From the NCBI GenBank assembly GCA_029817715.1, contig JARUPY010000537.1:2232001-2296000 (forward strand): a stretch of DNA of 64,000 nucleotides. Reading direction: 5' to 3'. Positions 11,331 to 22,251 of the stretch are shown here, in pieces. The stretch comes from Melastoma dodecandrum (lineage: Eukaryota > Streptophyta > Magnoliopsida > Myrtales > Melastomataceae). The number at the start of each line of letters is the position of its first letter. The first letter of the stretch is position 1. Below the pieces are notes generated by a model, which did not search any database, was not told where the DNA came from, and saw only the letters and a list, made by a program, of their open reading frames with translations. The position numbers and the translations under genes are program-made.

Positions 11331-11639
11331 ACCTGCCTATGATTAGGGAGAGAGCTAATAGGCAGTTGCCTATGAGGATGCCAATCCTGAGAGAACCAAG
11401 AGGTCATTCGTTCTCTGAAGTCTCTTCAAGAGCCAGTGATGTGGGAGAAGACGTAATAGTCTCTCGACTAGAGGTTGTATCTGCACCTCCGCTAGTAGAG
11501 GAGATATCTCGAAGATCTGTAGATTCAAGGACCCCGTCACAACATAGGGTAGAATTGTGGGGTATAGACATGTATCATTACCAGTCTATGAGGACTCTCT
11601 CTCGGTTGATTTGCAGGGTCCTCGACGGTTCTCTCGGTT
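11331..11639. other. Loop between the two arms of the viral inverted repeat
   Basis: About 310 bp have no partner in the other arm. The plus frame is open through much of it and encodes repeats such as RERANRQLPM and an Arg/Ser-rich run. It is probably viral sequence that continues from the segment 3' of the movement domain. It would form the loop of a hairpin transcript. Confidence 0.55.
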
Positions 11640-11983
11640 GACCAGCCTATCAGTTCTCTCAGTAACCCTCAACGGTTCAGCCAACATTAGTGTAATCTTA
11701 TTACCCCGTTGTCGGATATTCGCCGCACTAATGGGCCTAGAGCTACTACCAGGCTTAGTCATAACCCAACTCTTTGGCCAGGTTAATTTCAACGGATTCA
11801 CCTCACGCCTATGGAACTGTTGGTAGTTGTTATGACCTTCCTCGAACAACTCGGTCAGCCTCGAGATGTCCCCAAACAGCGATTGTTCAAGGCCATCATA
11901 AAATTTGGATGGACTTGGAACCATACAGGGCCATGTGCTAAATTGGCCTGTATTCCTGATATCAGCTGCTCTTTAAACTCTCG

Positions 11984-12478
11984 TCACCGTTTATCGATCA
12001 CAGCTACTACCGCAGGACTATCCGCCGGTAAATGAAACAGCGGGATTAATTCTTCCTGGATTAACCCAATGTGTATATAGTTATATACACCTCTAGCATT
12101 CCGCATGGTGTCTCTTATGCGGTTTACATTGAGTAGAGATATATCTAGCGTCTCGAGCTCAGTGCTCGTGACCTGTACCGTCGCCTTCGATTGCGAGATG
12201 TCAATTATTGATCGAAAACTAAATCTCGATACATTGTAGACCTCTCTAGCATTTACGTTAGGCAACCTCCACTCCAGAATTGACTGGGATGGATCCTCGT
12301 ACTGGTGTGTTTCTTCCAGCACCTGCTTCGTTGTTTCCAGTGGAACCAACCCATCATCATCTCCTTCCCGCTCTGCTCTCATCATGAACAGATGTTCGGT
12401 CCAGAGATCAGAATCATCTTCTGAGTCTGTATCGTAGTTTGACACAATCTCATATATTGATTCTACCTCCGAGTCCAA
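11984..12478 (-). pseudogene. Acidic linker plus 30K movement-protein-like region, arm B
   Basis: In this arm the acidic linker (YDTDSEDDSDL) and the movement-like domain (YNYIHIGLIQ, IPLFHLPADSPAV) are still in one uninterrupted frame. It ends at a TGA within the conserved D-K-R region, where arm A reads Trp. Related residues continue on this strand to about 11880 in other frames. This arm best shows that linker and movement domain belong to one polyprotein. A TAG just upstream (12491-12493) cuts it from the capsid part; the same codon is CAG in arm A. Confidence 0.7.
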
Positions 12479-12490
12479 GTCGGAAATGTC

Positions 12491-14139
12491 CTACTCATCG
12501 ATAGGCTCGTAAGCAAAAACTTCATCCTCCTGACTCCTGTCGTCAAGAAAAACCATACGGAGTCTTTCTCTCCTTTGGTTCTTCTTTGGACAAGCATCCG
12601 CCTTGTGGTCTTTTGAACCACAAAACCAGCAGCAATTACAACTGCTCAAAGGTTTCCCTTTAGGACATCTAGGTTCTCTGCCATGCTTACGCTTGAAGGC
12701 ATCGATCCTATCCTTGTCCTTCAGGTTATTCCTTCTCCTCACAAACCTCTTTGGTTTGTAAGCAGGACCTCCTCTTTGCTTTCGCTGGAGATCTCTCTTA
12801 GGCCAAACTTTCCTCTTGTTGTATCCAACAAACTTTTTCTTTCGAGGAAAGTTTCTTGTTCTCAAAGGGTTACCTGGAGTATCACATCCATACCTCCTAG
12901 GCACATACACAATCTTAGAACAACAGCTCTTATTCAGGTAAGGTAGCTTCTCAGCTGCCTCTTTCACCTGGAGCTCAGTGCACGCCTTTCTCATCGCGTA
13001 CTTCACCTCCTGAATCTTACCTCCCAGTCTAGGAACAATTTTATCCTCGACTAGAAGCAATTCGTAGGCCTTTTGCGCAACCTCAGGCCATGGTACTGGA
13101 AGTTTTGCAAAAAAAGTTCCCAATGTTGTGACACTGCATCCAGATTGTAATAATACTTCTGGAATTCACACACATAGTTGTCAAACCAACGCATATCACA
13201 GATCTGTAGTTTAACTAGAGCAGTCATCGATTGCTCTTTTTCCACAGTTTCAGTGGATAACGAAAAACAACAGAACTCCCGTTTCAGTGCATCAGCGATG
13301 GTTGCTAATACACCGTCCACGGTCAGTGCTTGATTTATCTTTTCCTTTATGTCTGTGTGTGCCACCAAGGTTTTTCAATATTTTTACGCCGTTCCCATGA
13401 GAGCTGCCACACACAATTCGTCGACTGATCCAGAGGCAAGTATCCCAGCAGATGCAGTCATCCGAGTAAGTGATATCCACTCATCTATCTTTTCAGATAC
13501 GTGCTTTTCACAATCGATGTCCAGAAAGGCACCAGGGGTGATTATTGGCTTTAGGACGTTATCCCTCGGAATGAATTTCGGCTTGGTTCTGTGGGGATAG
13601 CCGGGCCTGTAAATTTCCCTCTTCACAGCGACTAGTTCATTAAACGCTTTATTGTCTAAATGAACCGGGGTGTCGTCTGTCATACCTAAAGATTTTCTCA
13701 CATCTTTCGTCACCTATCCACTCTGATATCACATGTTGGCCTTTCACTTTTATGGATCCAAGATATACGGAGCCACTGACTCATTGTACATCTCATCCAC
13801 ACTCTTGCCTTGACCCTGGTTGGAATTTCTTCCTCCCAGTTTCAACTTTTCGACTGGTTTTCCAGTTGTACTCTCTAGTCCAGAAGTCACCTCTGTTTCA
13901 GGCCTTTTTAAACTTCTTTCTCTTTCCAATGAGTCTGACATCTTGTTAACTATCGAACCTACTTCCTCAGCAAGGTTTCGGCTCTCCTTATTATCAAGAC
14001 CTCCTGACCTAGTCAGCTGAGTTAACAATTCGTTTATATTCCTGCTGATGCCATACGGAGTCATTCTAGACTCATTAACGAGCTCCAACCTCTGCGGAGC
14101 CCCAAAAGGATATCCAGTGGATTTTCCTTCTCTAGCCAT
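12491..14139 (-). pseudogene. Endogenous pararetrovirus capsid-like region with CCHC finger, arm B (broken)
   Basis: This is the same gene as 8715-10478, read from the ATG at 14137-14139. The frame is open to about 13750, then interrupted around 13710-13750 and again near 13380 and 13120 by stops and frameshifts. The part with the basic tract and CCHC finger (about 12600-12955) is intact down to the TAG at 12491. The two arms are broken at different places, so the damage came after the duplication. Confidence 0.75.
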
Positions 14140-14280
14140 TTCAAGGACTTAATTGAAAATTTTTCAAAACTTTGGGTTTGATTGAGTTCTTGGAAAAAGA
14201 TAAAACTTTGCAGTGCCGTAAATAGGAAATTTCTAAACTTCCCACCGTAAAGGACAAAAACTTTTCCAAATTTGACTTGA

Positions 14281-15300
14281 AAAGTGGATACTGGCAAGTC
14301 AAGATGGAAGAAGAGTCGGTTCCTCTAACTGCCTTCAATGCTCCGCAAGGGATGTTTGAATGGTTGGTATGCCATTCGGCCTGAAGAATGTTCCAGGCGT
14401 GTTTCAGCGCAAAAACGGATAATGCTGTCAAGCAGGTCCGTAAGTTTTGTGTGGTCTATATAGACGATGTGTTAGTCTACAGTCAGACTGAGGACGACCA
14501 CATGAGGCACCTTGATAAGGTGACTGATGTCTTCCGACGGGAGGGAATGATTCTATCTGAACGTAAGATAGAATGGTTTAGAGAATCTGTTAATTTCCTT
14601 GGCATAGAGATCGAAAGTGGTAAAATTAAACTCCAAGGTCATATTGCCGAGAAAATTGTTGATTTTTCTTGTAGACTTGAGGATAGGAAACAAGTCAAAA
14701 GTTTTGCGGATTTGTTATCTATGTGAGAAAGTTTGTGAAAGATCTGTCCCGATATCTGGGAATTGATTTCAAAGTAGACTTCTTTTATGAATCCTTGGAT
14801 ATGGGAAGATGAAGATACTTAGTCGATTCGGATGATTAAAGCTAAGGTGAAAAATTTACCCCAACTTGCTTTGCCTTCTGACAAGGATGAGTTGGTCCTA
14901 GAAGTTGATGCTTCTGACGAGTTTTGGGGAGCTGTTCTCAAAATTAGAGGACGTAAACCAGAACCTGTATGCAAATACTGGTCAGGTAGCCTCAAAGGGG
15001 TACGAGCTTAGATACCCGATACACGAAAAAAAAGTGTTAGACTTGAAAAATGAAATTAAGGCTTTCTACATCTTTTTGGCACCTAAAAAGTTCTTAGTGC
15101 GCTTAGACTCCACCTATGTAAAAAGGTTTATGAGTCTGAACCTTAAAGAGGCTAGGCAAACTAGACTCTTAAGGTTGCAAGAATTGTTTAGCTATTATAA
15201 ATATGAGGTCGAATACATCTCATCCGACAACAACATAATTGTTGACTCTCTCTCTAGAGAACTTGCGAAATCCTCTCTTTCTAGACGCTCTGCAGATGGA
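14281..15300 (+). pseudogene. Endogenous pararetrovirus reverse transcriptase / RNase H, truncated and frameshifted
   Basis: The segment starts inside the RT fingers (FDLKSGYWQVKM) right after arm B. Single-base losses near 14367 and 14405 shift the frame. The catalytic YIDD box is at 14457-14468 in an open stretch (14388-14726). The thumb/connection region is interrupted by stops near 14725 and 14815. RNase H begins at LEVDASD (about 14901) and ends with the NNIIVDSLSRE run (15226-15261). The spacing and the LTAF..MPFGLKN region fit Caulimoviridae better than LTR elements. The protease and RT N-terminus are absent; arm B now occupies their place. No functional enzyme can be made. Confidence 0.8.
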
Positions 15301-15325
15301 TCCTTCTGCGAAGAGGAAAGTATGC

Positions 15326-16786
15326 TGGGGATGCAAGAAGGAATGACACTCCAAGAAGGTATGTCCGAATAAGGGAGAAGGTGAGCATAGTGATGTCGGT
15401 TCCTCTGCTGGAACGAAAACAGTAGTTCTGTACTAGCAGTGCAAACAGTTGGGACACCGTTCTTACGAATGTCCAAAAAAGCTGAAGACTGCGGACTCTC
15501 AGAAGAGAGTGGCTAATTCTAAGGATAAGGCAGTTGCCAAGTCCAAAGGAGAAGCGAAACTAGATATCCGGAAGGAGATGGGTAATCCCAAAGAGGCTGA
15601 GGCCAGATCTGAGGGAAAGGCGAATATTGAATCCCAGAAGAAGATGGCTGGTCCTAAAGGAAAGGTAATAACCAATCCTAAGGGAAAAGCGAAGAATTCC
15701 CAGAAAGGGAAGGTGGATCTAAAGGAGAAGGGTAATCCCAACTTTGGAAGAGACACGAAGAAAGATCTTCAGGTGAAGATGGCCGATCCTAAGGAGGAAA
15801 GCTCCAAAGGAAAGGAGAAAGTCGCAGATCTGAAGGATGAAGCAAAAGCTGAATCCCAGGAGAAAGCCAGAAAGAAGAGGAAAGCTAAGAGGCTTGGGTC
15901 TTTTGGTCTGAAAAATGACGATAAGGTGGAAGAGCCTTGGTTTCCTTTAACCACGGAACAATTTAATTACTGTCGGGAACACCTTGTTAAAGAGCAAAAA
16001 ATCTCGATCAACCAGGCTGTTAAGCTCTATAAATCTTAGTTGGAGTGTCAGAAAGAGCAGAAGAAGCAGGTTGAGGATGAGTATGCTGAAGCAGAGGCTT
16101 ATTTCAAAGCCTTGATAAGTAACCCAATTTCGCGGGTAGAACCCGAATCAAGGGTAGATCCCAACGAAGCGGTAGCATTGGAGTTTGACCTACTGTTCGA
16201 CTTCGAAAGAGCAGAGATACTCGTTGAAGGTAATCCTGAACCTAAGGAGAACCTTGTGGAAATAATTCCTGTAGACTCATTCAAGGAGTCCGGTGAGCAA
16301 ACTCACGGTGGCAAAGGTCACGATGGAGTAATCCATGAGGATCTGGAAGGATCTTGGTATTTCGATGAAATTTCTTGCGAAGATGAATCCCTATCTTGGG
16401 ATGCAAGGGTTATCTGTGGAGGACTCATGGGTAGCATCAAACATGATGACAAACGCCACATTGAATTTCTTACAGCAAAGGCAAGAGAGTACATCGGAGT
16501 TCTGGAGTCAAAGCTGATGCTATAGATTTCAGATGGTGAGGAGTTGTTGAAAACCGTTAGGGAACATCAACAAATACTCAAGATAACTATGTTCATATTG
16601 TCGTATGAGGTCAGGGAATACGATGCCCTTAAGGCGATAGACGACATGGGCGAATCCTCGCTGGAGGAGAACGCTGTGCTTCGATCGTACCTACACTGGG
16701 TTGTGGATAAGTGGTCGTGCCTGAGATTGAGATCATGTATGGTGGTGTTAGCTTTGCCTTACTTATATGCAGGGTTTGTTCTTTGA
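15326..16786 (+). pseudogene. Pararetroviral C-terminal ORF: degenerate zinc knuckles, Lys-rich repeats, acidic coil
   Basis: After RNase H a frame starts with two knuckle-like motifs, CWGCKK..HSKKVCP and QCKQLGHRSYECP, both damaged by stops. From 15449 one frame runs to 16786 with only two in-frame TAGs (16037-16039 and 16523-16525). Residues from about 30 to 150 are Lys/Gly/Pro-rich imperfect repeats of the NPKGKA, SQKKMAGPKGK kind. The rest is acidic and probably coiled (EDEYAEAEAYFKAL, RVEPESRVDPNEAV). I do not recognise a named domain. Position after RNase H suggests the separate last ORF of the virus, but its role cannot be read from the sequence. Confidence 0.5.
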
Positions 16787-16994
16787 TCGATCGATCGATC
16801 TGAATATAGAATTTTCTCTCACATCTCTCTGAGTTAAAGTTCTTTGATTGCTCTCCAAAAACAATATCTTATGGAATCAAGAGTAAGGTGGTTAGAATTA
16901 ATCAAAACTGGTTAAGACTAACGTAAGGTTAGATCGTTCGATCAAAACCTTGAAAGGATTGAAGCCTTTGAGCTGAAGCCTTTGGATGAAGAGT

Positions 16995-17040
16995 GTCTAT
17001 ATAAGACCTTCGAGGTAAGGGCATTCGGTGTGACACATAA
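16995..17040 (+). promoter_or_regulatory. Probable pararetroviral promoter TATA box and start region
   Basis: GTCTATATAAGACCTTCGAGG lies about 210 bp after the end of the last viral ORF and before the next small ORF. That is where the genomic-RNA promoter of a pararetrovirus is expected. A run of GATC repeats at 16784-16800 lies upstream. Confidence 0.4.
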
Positions 17041-17097
17041 GAGCCTCTCCATCTAATTCCCCAAATTTGAGGAAATCTTCACTCTTGAAGTTCCATA

Positions 17098-17535
17098 GTG
17101 CGGAAGCTTGGTGAACCCTCTGAGCTACTCAACCGAGTAAGGTATGTTAAACATCTTTTGAGTTGTTCATGTTATTTTTTCTTGAAAAGAGAATCTGAGA
17201 GAAGTGCAAGTGCACTAGTCATTCGTATGACTGATTGTCTTAACCCAGAGTTGCTCCATTTGGATCACGGGGTTGGCAAAGATTCTGCTACGGGACTTCT
17301 AAACACTGTAGTAGATCGATTGACAAGCATTTCGGCTCAAATATCGCAGCTGACGGAGCTTGTGGATAGCTATTCTAAGAAATTAGAAGAACCGACTCTC
17401 TTGCAGAGTGAATTCGAGGAGTTTTTCCTTGAAGGCAAATCTAATCTTGGATTTGCGGCAAGTTCGAAATATTCAAACCAGTATTCGAGGTTGGCAGAAT
17501 GCCGGCGACAAAGACAATTAAGAAAATCTTCTTAA
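17098..17535 (+). CDS. Small coiled-coil ORF downstream of the viral promoter (remnant)
   Basis: The frame is open for 145 residues and includes an upstream extension without a clear start; an internal ATG at about 17227 is a better candidate. Residues TGLLNTVVDRLTSISAQISQLTELVDSYSKKLEE form a heptad-like coiled coil. It lies just beyond the viral TATA box, so it may be a leader-proximal viral ORF. I recognise no family. It ends at a TAA and is followed by AT-rich sequence with no gene. Confidence 0.3.
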   Translation: MRKLGEPSELLNRVRYVKHLLSCSCYFFLKRESERSASALVIRMTDCLNPELLHLDHGVGKDSATGLLNTVVDRLTSISAQISQLTELVDSYSKKLEEPTLLQSEFEEFFLEGKSNLGFAASSKYSNQYSRLAECRRQRQLRKSS

Positions 17536-18439
17536 GCTTGATTCCTGTTCGGATAGGAGCCCGATTAAGTTTTATTTTCTTTTAATTGTCTTGAGGGACT
17601 AATTTGGAAGAAGAGTAAAAATTTATGGGTAGTTTTAGAGGAAAAGGATAGTGAATAGGAAAACTGCTATAAAACGATAATATTGAAACTTACGACCATA
17701 AGGCAAAATTTTTTGAAAACTAGTAGTAAAACGGAATAAAACTTACGTTTATCGCTGAACTCCCGGAGAACCCCCGCCAGTTTTTTGCAGAATAGGAAAA
17801 GAGGACTCCTGTACGCGGCTGGACCGGGATTTTGAATCCCTAGCACTCACGGGTGAGGGTTATTCGGAGTTTGTCGCCTTCTGGTATGAGTTGACTTGTC
17901 AATCTGATAAAATATTCTGAAAAATGTGTACAGGAGAGCAGGATTTTACACTTACACTGATCGATGCTTATATAACTGCACCCTTCATATTGGACATACT
18001 CCCTAGACAGAGAGACACGTTCAGGGAAGACTTGGATTCCCGGCCATTGGGCTCTGCATTATGGGACAAAGCTGCGGGTACCTTTGAGGTATGTGAGGCG
18101 AGGGGGAGACAGCTATTATTCCAGGTCGCCCAGTACAAAATCGGTTCGTTTTCGTAAAAAATTACGAAACTCTTTGTAAACGTTTTGTAAAGTAAGAAAC
18201 TTATGGGAATTTTTGTAAATGGGTAGAAGGTTCTACCAGGACGGTCGAAGAAGAAAGCACTTGAGTAAGAAAATTTGTCAAATTACATGACGTATCGCTT
18301 ATCTTGTAGTTTCTTCTTTGGGCTTTATGATGTGATATCTTAAAATTTAAGGTAAGGACAGTTCTCTTGATTCCCCTTTACCCAGAGAAATTCATAAACA
18401 CACATATATATCACCCATTCTATGTATCCATTAGGATGC
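17536..18439. other. Viral or intergenic sequence without a supported gene
   Basis: A 77-codon open frame at 17924-18157 (MCTGEQDFTLTLIDAYITAPF) is unassigned and could be viral. Nothing else was identified. Confidence 0.3.
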
Positions 18440-20438
18440 CTAATTTACGGGGAACTGGTCGCTTATGCCACAGAGAGACATCAAAATCCATAAGGCAGTG
18501 ATGAATTCGCTGCCTTCGCTCAGCAGCCGGGCATGGGAGTCTCCTCTGCAATGACCTGCTGCGTACGACAACAGCTCGACCCACACCTTATAAATGACCT
18601 CCCACATATTGTTGTTTTCTCGTAGTAGCTCAGCCAAATCGCATGAGTCCTCCAATACTGAGAATCCATGATCGTTCTCCTCGATGGCTGGTTCACTGAT
18701 GTTGGCACGTTCCCTAAGAATCGACTTGCAGAACTCCTGCATTGTAGGAACCTCCAACTTCCTTCCTAACTGCTTCAACTCCATGCATGTGTCTTTATAC
18801 CTAATGTGGCTGATTCCAGCCACCGCAGACATCAACTTTGGTCGCCTGACCAGAAGGTGCATCATGTAATCCGACAATTTCTTACTGAATTTCCTCTTCC
18901 TCCTCCCTTCGTACTTGTCCATGTAATCTTCCCTTGCCTCCATATGGATGCAGATTTCAGTAGCAATGTGCCAGATCAAAAGCGTTTTCTCGTACTGGAA
19001 GCCCTTGATATAAGGCATCAGTCGGTCACAACCGATTCTTCTGAGCACCCGATCTCCCCTCATTTCATATAATTCTCTCATTCCTGCTGCATCGGTGGTC
19101 TCCTTAGCATTTTCCTTCATTTCGAAGCATATAGAGCTCCACAACTCGTGATCATTGCCTTCCCAGGCCACGTGTCTCTCTCCGGTTAGCTTGTTCCATA
19201 TAAAACCTAATATCATTGTAGAAGCATCGATCGGTAAGCCAGAAAGCAAAGGAATTAAAGCACCGAGAGTAGTGGAAGACAAACTAGACTTTACCTAGCT
19301 TCCAACCTTTCTTCAGGGTGCTCTGTTTGAAGCAATGGGACAAGATATTGAAAGATGTCATTCTATTCAACTGTCCCCTGCCGCAAAAGTAGCCATCGAC
19401 AGCTGAGCCTTCTGCAAAGATGAATGTAATAAAAGCCAGTGCACATAACACCAAAGGAGGAAAGATCCCCTGCACCAAGGCCAATGAAATGATCTCCTTT
19501 GGACTGATATTTGTGAAAGAGGATGACAATATCGTCATCGAGTTGGCTACTTGAAGAATATAAATTCCCGCATATGTGATCACGAGATCCCCCCAATGAA
19601 ACTGGTGCTTATTTCCAATGCAGAACAAAATGAAGGCCACCAGTGTGCAGTAATAGGTGATGGCTCGGACAATCTTACCCCGTGTGGAATTTGCCGCCTT
19701 TATTTTCGTGTAGAGAAGTTCATACAGGAGTCTTAGTTCCCTCGAGATACGATCTAATATTTCCACAGGGGTGTCACCCATGATGACTGCCCGGCTCTCG
19801 CTACATTCCTCAAGATCCGGCACGATATCGACAACGAGGCCCTTGAGCATGCCGTGGAAGATGCGGATGTCCCCCCATTGTTCCCGTACTGTAGGTTTCT
19901 GAATTGTCTTCTTCAGGTTCTCCAGGCTCGCGAGATACAGAGCACGGGTCCTCTCCCCGTAGTTAATCACGCCAGCCACGAGTATCAGGATCGTGGGAAC
20001 CAGGAGCCTGTTGTTTGGTAGCGTCTTCACGAAGATGTACATAAACACGGAAACTTGGGCGATGAGGCCAACGAGGTGACGCATCCACAGGGCATTATCC
20101 TCCATGGAGAAGGCTGTTATGGTGTCGGGACCTCCCAGGTGGACCAGAAGGAAAGCTGCCCATAACGCCAGGACATCAGGGGGGACCTGCGCCTCGTTGT
20201 TTTCCAAGTTCCGGCATCCGGCATTCGAGATCAGCCCAAATGCGAACATTGCAGCCCAGTCAGCTACTAAGTAGGCAGCCCAGACGACGAATACGACGAA
20301 GCGGTTGGACGTCAGCTGCCTAAGAGGCGCAACGAGGGCGAGAACTAGCTGCAAACATAGGCTAAGGATCATGAGACCCCGGATATTCCACAAGTTCCAC
20401 TGGTTCTGCAAGGCCGCGGCTATGAAGGTATAATCCAT
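18440..20438 (-). CDS. DUF4220/DUF594 multi-pass membrane protein
   Basis: A plant-specific membrane protein of unknown biochemical role. Exon 1 is 20438-19295 and exon 2 is 19206-18440, joined by an 88-bp phase-1 intron (CTAG|GTAAAG ... ATTAG|GTTTT). Together they give 636 residues, in the usual range for the family. Without splicing, a TAG follows 25 bases into the intron, so splicing is required. The N-terminal half (DUF4220) has about seven hydrophobic helices: residues ~20-40, 48-71, 88-103, 121-140, 146-161, 263-280 and three more to ~365. The C-terminal half carries the DUF594 signature: LLIWHIATEICIHM, SDYMMHLLVRRP and a DTCMEL motif. The start MDYTFIAAALQNQWNLWNIRG is the typical family start (N-x-W-N-x-R-x). 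No break is seen. The family is often found in clusters, but no second copy lies in this window. Confidence 0.85.
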
Positions 20439-20860
20439 GGCCTTAAAGGGGGGGAGGGGGAGGCAAAGACGGAGACGGAGAAGGAGAAGAAGACAGATTA
20501 AAGCATTGAGACCGAAATGTGGATAAGGGCAGATATTTCTCTTTTTCTCGGGTGTGTGGCTTTCACCATCATTCCTCCCTTAAATGATTTGAGGCTGGTT
20601 TTAGCATGAAAGGGACCCACCAAGCCTTCTCTTTCTTTCTTCTTTCTCTATTACTATGTAAATAAATTTTTAGTACAATTTTGAACCGATTTTGGTCGTG
20701 TTAGACGAAACCCGATTTTGCATTCTATTCCTTTTCAGTCAAGCCGCCACTGCGTAGAACCCGCCCCCCCTTTTGACTCACGTGCTCAATATAGACGGGC
20801 AAGACTATTTTGACTTGCAAGTCAACTGCCTTAGAGTTTACTAAATTTATTGGTTTTTTA
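20439..20860. other. Upstream region of the DUF4220 gene
   Basis: A purine-rich leader is visible next to the ATG (GGGGGGAGGGGGAGG, 20449-20463). No clear TATA box was picked out. No gene is present. Confidence 0.35.
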
Positions 20861-20864
20861 GTAC

Positions 20865-21775
20865 ACTTTTATTAATAACTTTTAGTAATATCATTAATAA
20901 TTTACTAAATACTACTGGGCTTTGTAAAATTTTAGTACAAAACCCAGCGGACTTAGTAAAACATAAGAATAATGGGCTTAATAAATTTTATTATTCGATT
21001 TACTAAAAATTTTAGTAAATTACAATACTATACTAAACATTTTAGTAAATTACAAGTATGTATTGTACAATGCTATGTAATAATTTAGTAAGAAATTGGT
21101 AATTTACTAAACAGTGTCGGGTTTAGTAAAAATTTTGGTGAAAAGCCCAACGGACTTAGTAAAACGGGAGAGAAATGCACAGTAATGAGCTTAGTAAGTT
21201 TTACTATAGGATTTACTAAAGATTTTAGTAAATTACAATACTGTATCATATGATTTACTAAATTATTTAGTAAATTAAAATGTTGTACTAAAAAATATTA
21301 GTAATCACAATTTTGTACTATACGAATTACTATAATAATTTAGTAAAGACTTAGAATTTACTAAACAGAGTTGGATTAGTAAAATTTTAGTAAAATACCC
21401 ATTGGGCATAGTAAAACGTGAGATAAAAGCAAAGTAACGGGCTTACTAAATATTACTATACAATTTACTAAAAATTTTAGTAAATTACAATACTGTACTA
21501 AAATTTTTAGTAAATTACTATTTTGTATTAAATTATGTAATAAGGTGTTTTAGTAAAGTACTAACTTGTTTTAGTAAAAATGTATAGAACGGGTTTAGTA
21601 AATTACTAACTTTTACGGTGAAAAACTAACCTAACTCTGAGCTTGAAAATGAGGGTTAAATTACGGTTTAACCCTTACAAGTTGTTTAGTAATTTACAAA
21701 GAAGTTTAAGTAAAATGTACAAATCTGAGTTAGTAAATTATTAAACTATATTAGTAAAAATGTACAAAAATAGTG
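20865..21775. repeat. TTTAGTAAA-rich tandem array (three diverged units)
   Basis: About 0.9 kb is dominated by the palindromic word TTTAGTAAA and variants. A longer unit recurs, marked by CCCAGCGGACTTAGTAAAAC near 20943, 21147 and 21398 (the last diverged). The units are therefore about 205 and 250 bp. The same short word dominates the MITE copies at 29.1 and 34.4 kb. Confidence 0.7.
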
Positions 21776-21993
21776 TTGTCGAAAGCCACCGACGGTTTCA
21801 AACTCCATGGATAGTCGATGCTTTATGTTAGTGTTAGTGTAAAACAGGGAGGCAACAGGGAGGCAAAATAGGGCAATAATAAACAGAGAGATTTGGAGAA
21901 TTGGGCCGGACCGAGGACATGGACACGTAAGGAGCTCAGATTAGCGCACAAGAACCCTAAAGAGGAGGATCTAGGACCAGCGGGGAATCCACC

Positions 21994-22251
21994 ATGAGCA
22001 AAGATGATGCTAAAGGTTCGTCATGGGACTGTCAGGAAAGATCTCTGATGCTGAGGAGTCAGAGGGACACCTTGGATGACACACCATCGGAGTGGGAGGC
22101 TAAGAAGTTTCGACATGAGGAATTACTTCAAGAGTTTGTGGGGATCTTGGAGAGAAGCGAAAGCACTCCAAAGGAGAAAGCCATGGACAATAAGGTAGAG
22201 ACAACAGAGATGGCTAAGAGGGCTGGTTTGAGCTTGGATACTTTGGTATGA
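21994..22251 (+). CDS. Short ORF of unknown function
   Basis: An 85-residue frame with its own ATG encodes a charged, probably helical peptide (DTPSEWEAKKFRHEELLQEFVGILERSES). It could be a first exon or a transposon remnant. I recognise no family. It follows the tandem array directly, and no partner exon is seen. Downstream, 22252-22850 is AT-rich with no gene. Confidence 0.2.
   Translation: MSKDDAKGSSWDCQERSLMLRSQRDTLDDTPSEWEAKKFRHEELLQEFVGILERSESTPKEKAMDNKVETTEMAKRAGLSLDTLV

Larger units (their letters stand above)
11640..14257 (-). repeat. Inverted repeat arm B of the endogenous pararetrovirus
   Basis: This is the reverse-complement partner of 8598-11330. Its outer end is next to the RT fragment (14.28 kb), which reads in the opposite direction. 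The inner end pairs with 11250-11330. Confidence 0.9.

Noticed and set aside
12683..12946. 87-codon frame on the plus strand, also at 9915-10178 on the minus strand
   Set aside because: Antisense shadow of the basic tract and finger of the viral capsid region.
17881..17895. Viral primer-binding site (TGGTATGAGTT)
   Set aside because: Only the first six bases fit the tRNA-Met complement; too weak to call.
19282..19300. A frameshift separating the two halves of the DUF4220/DUF594 gene
   Set aside because: An 88-bp intron with canonical ends restores the frame exactly, so no damage has to be assumed.
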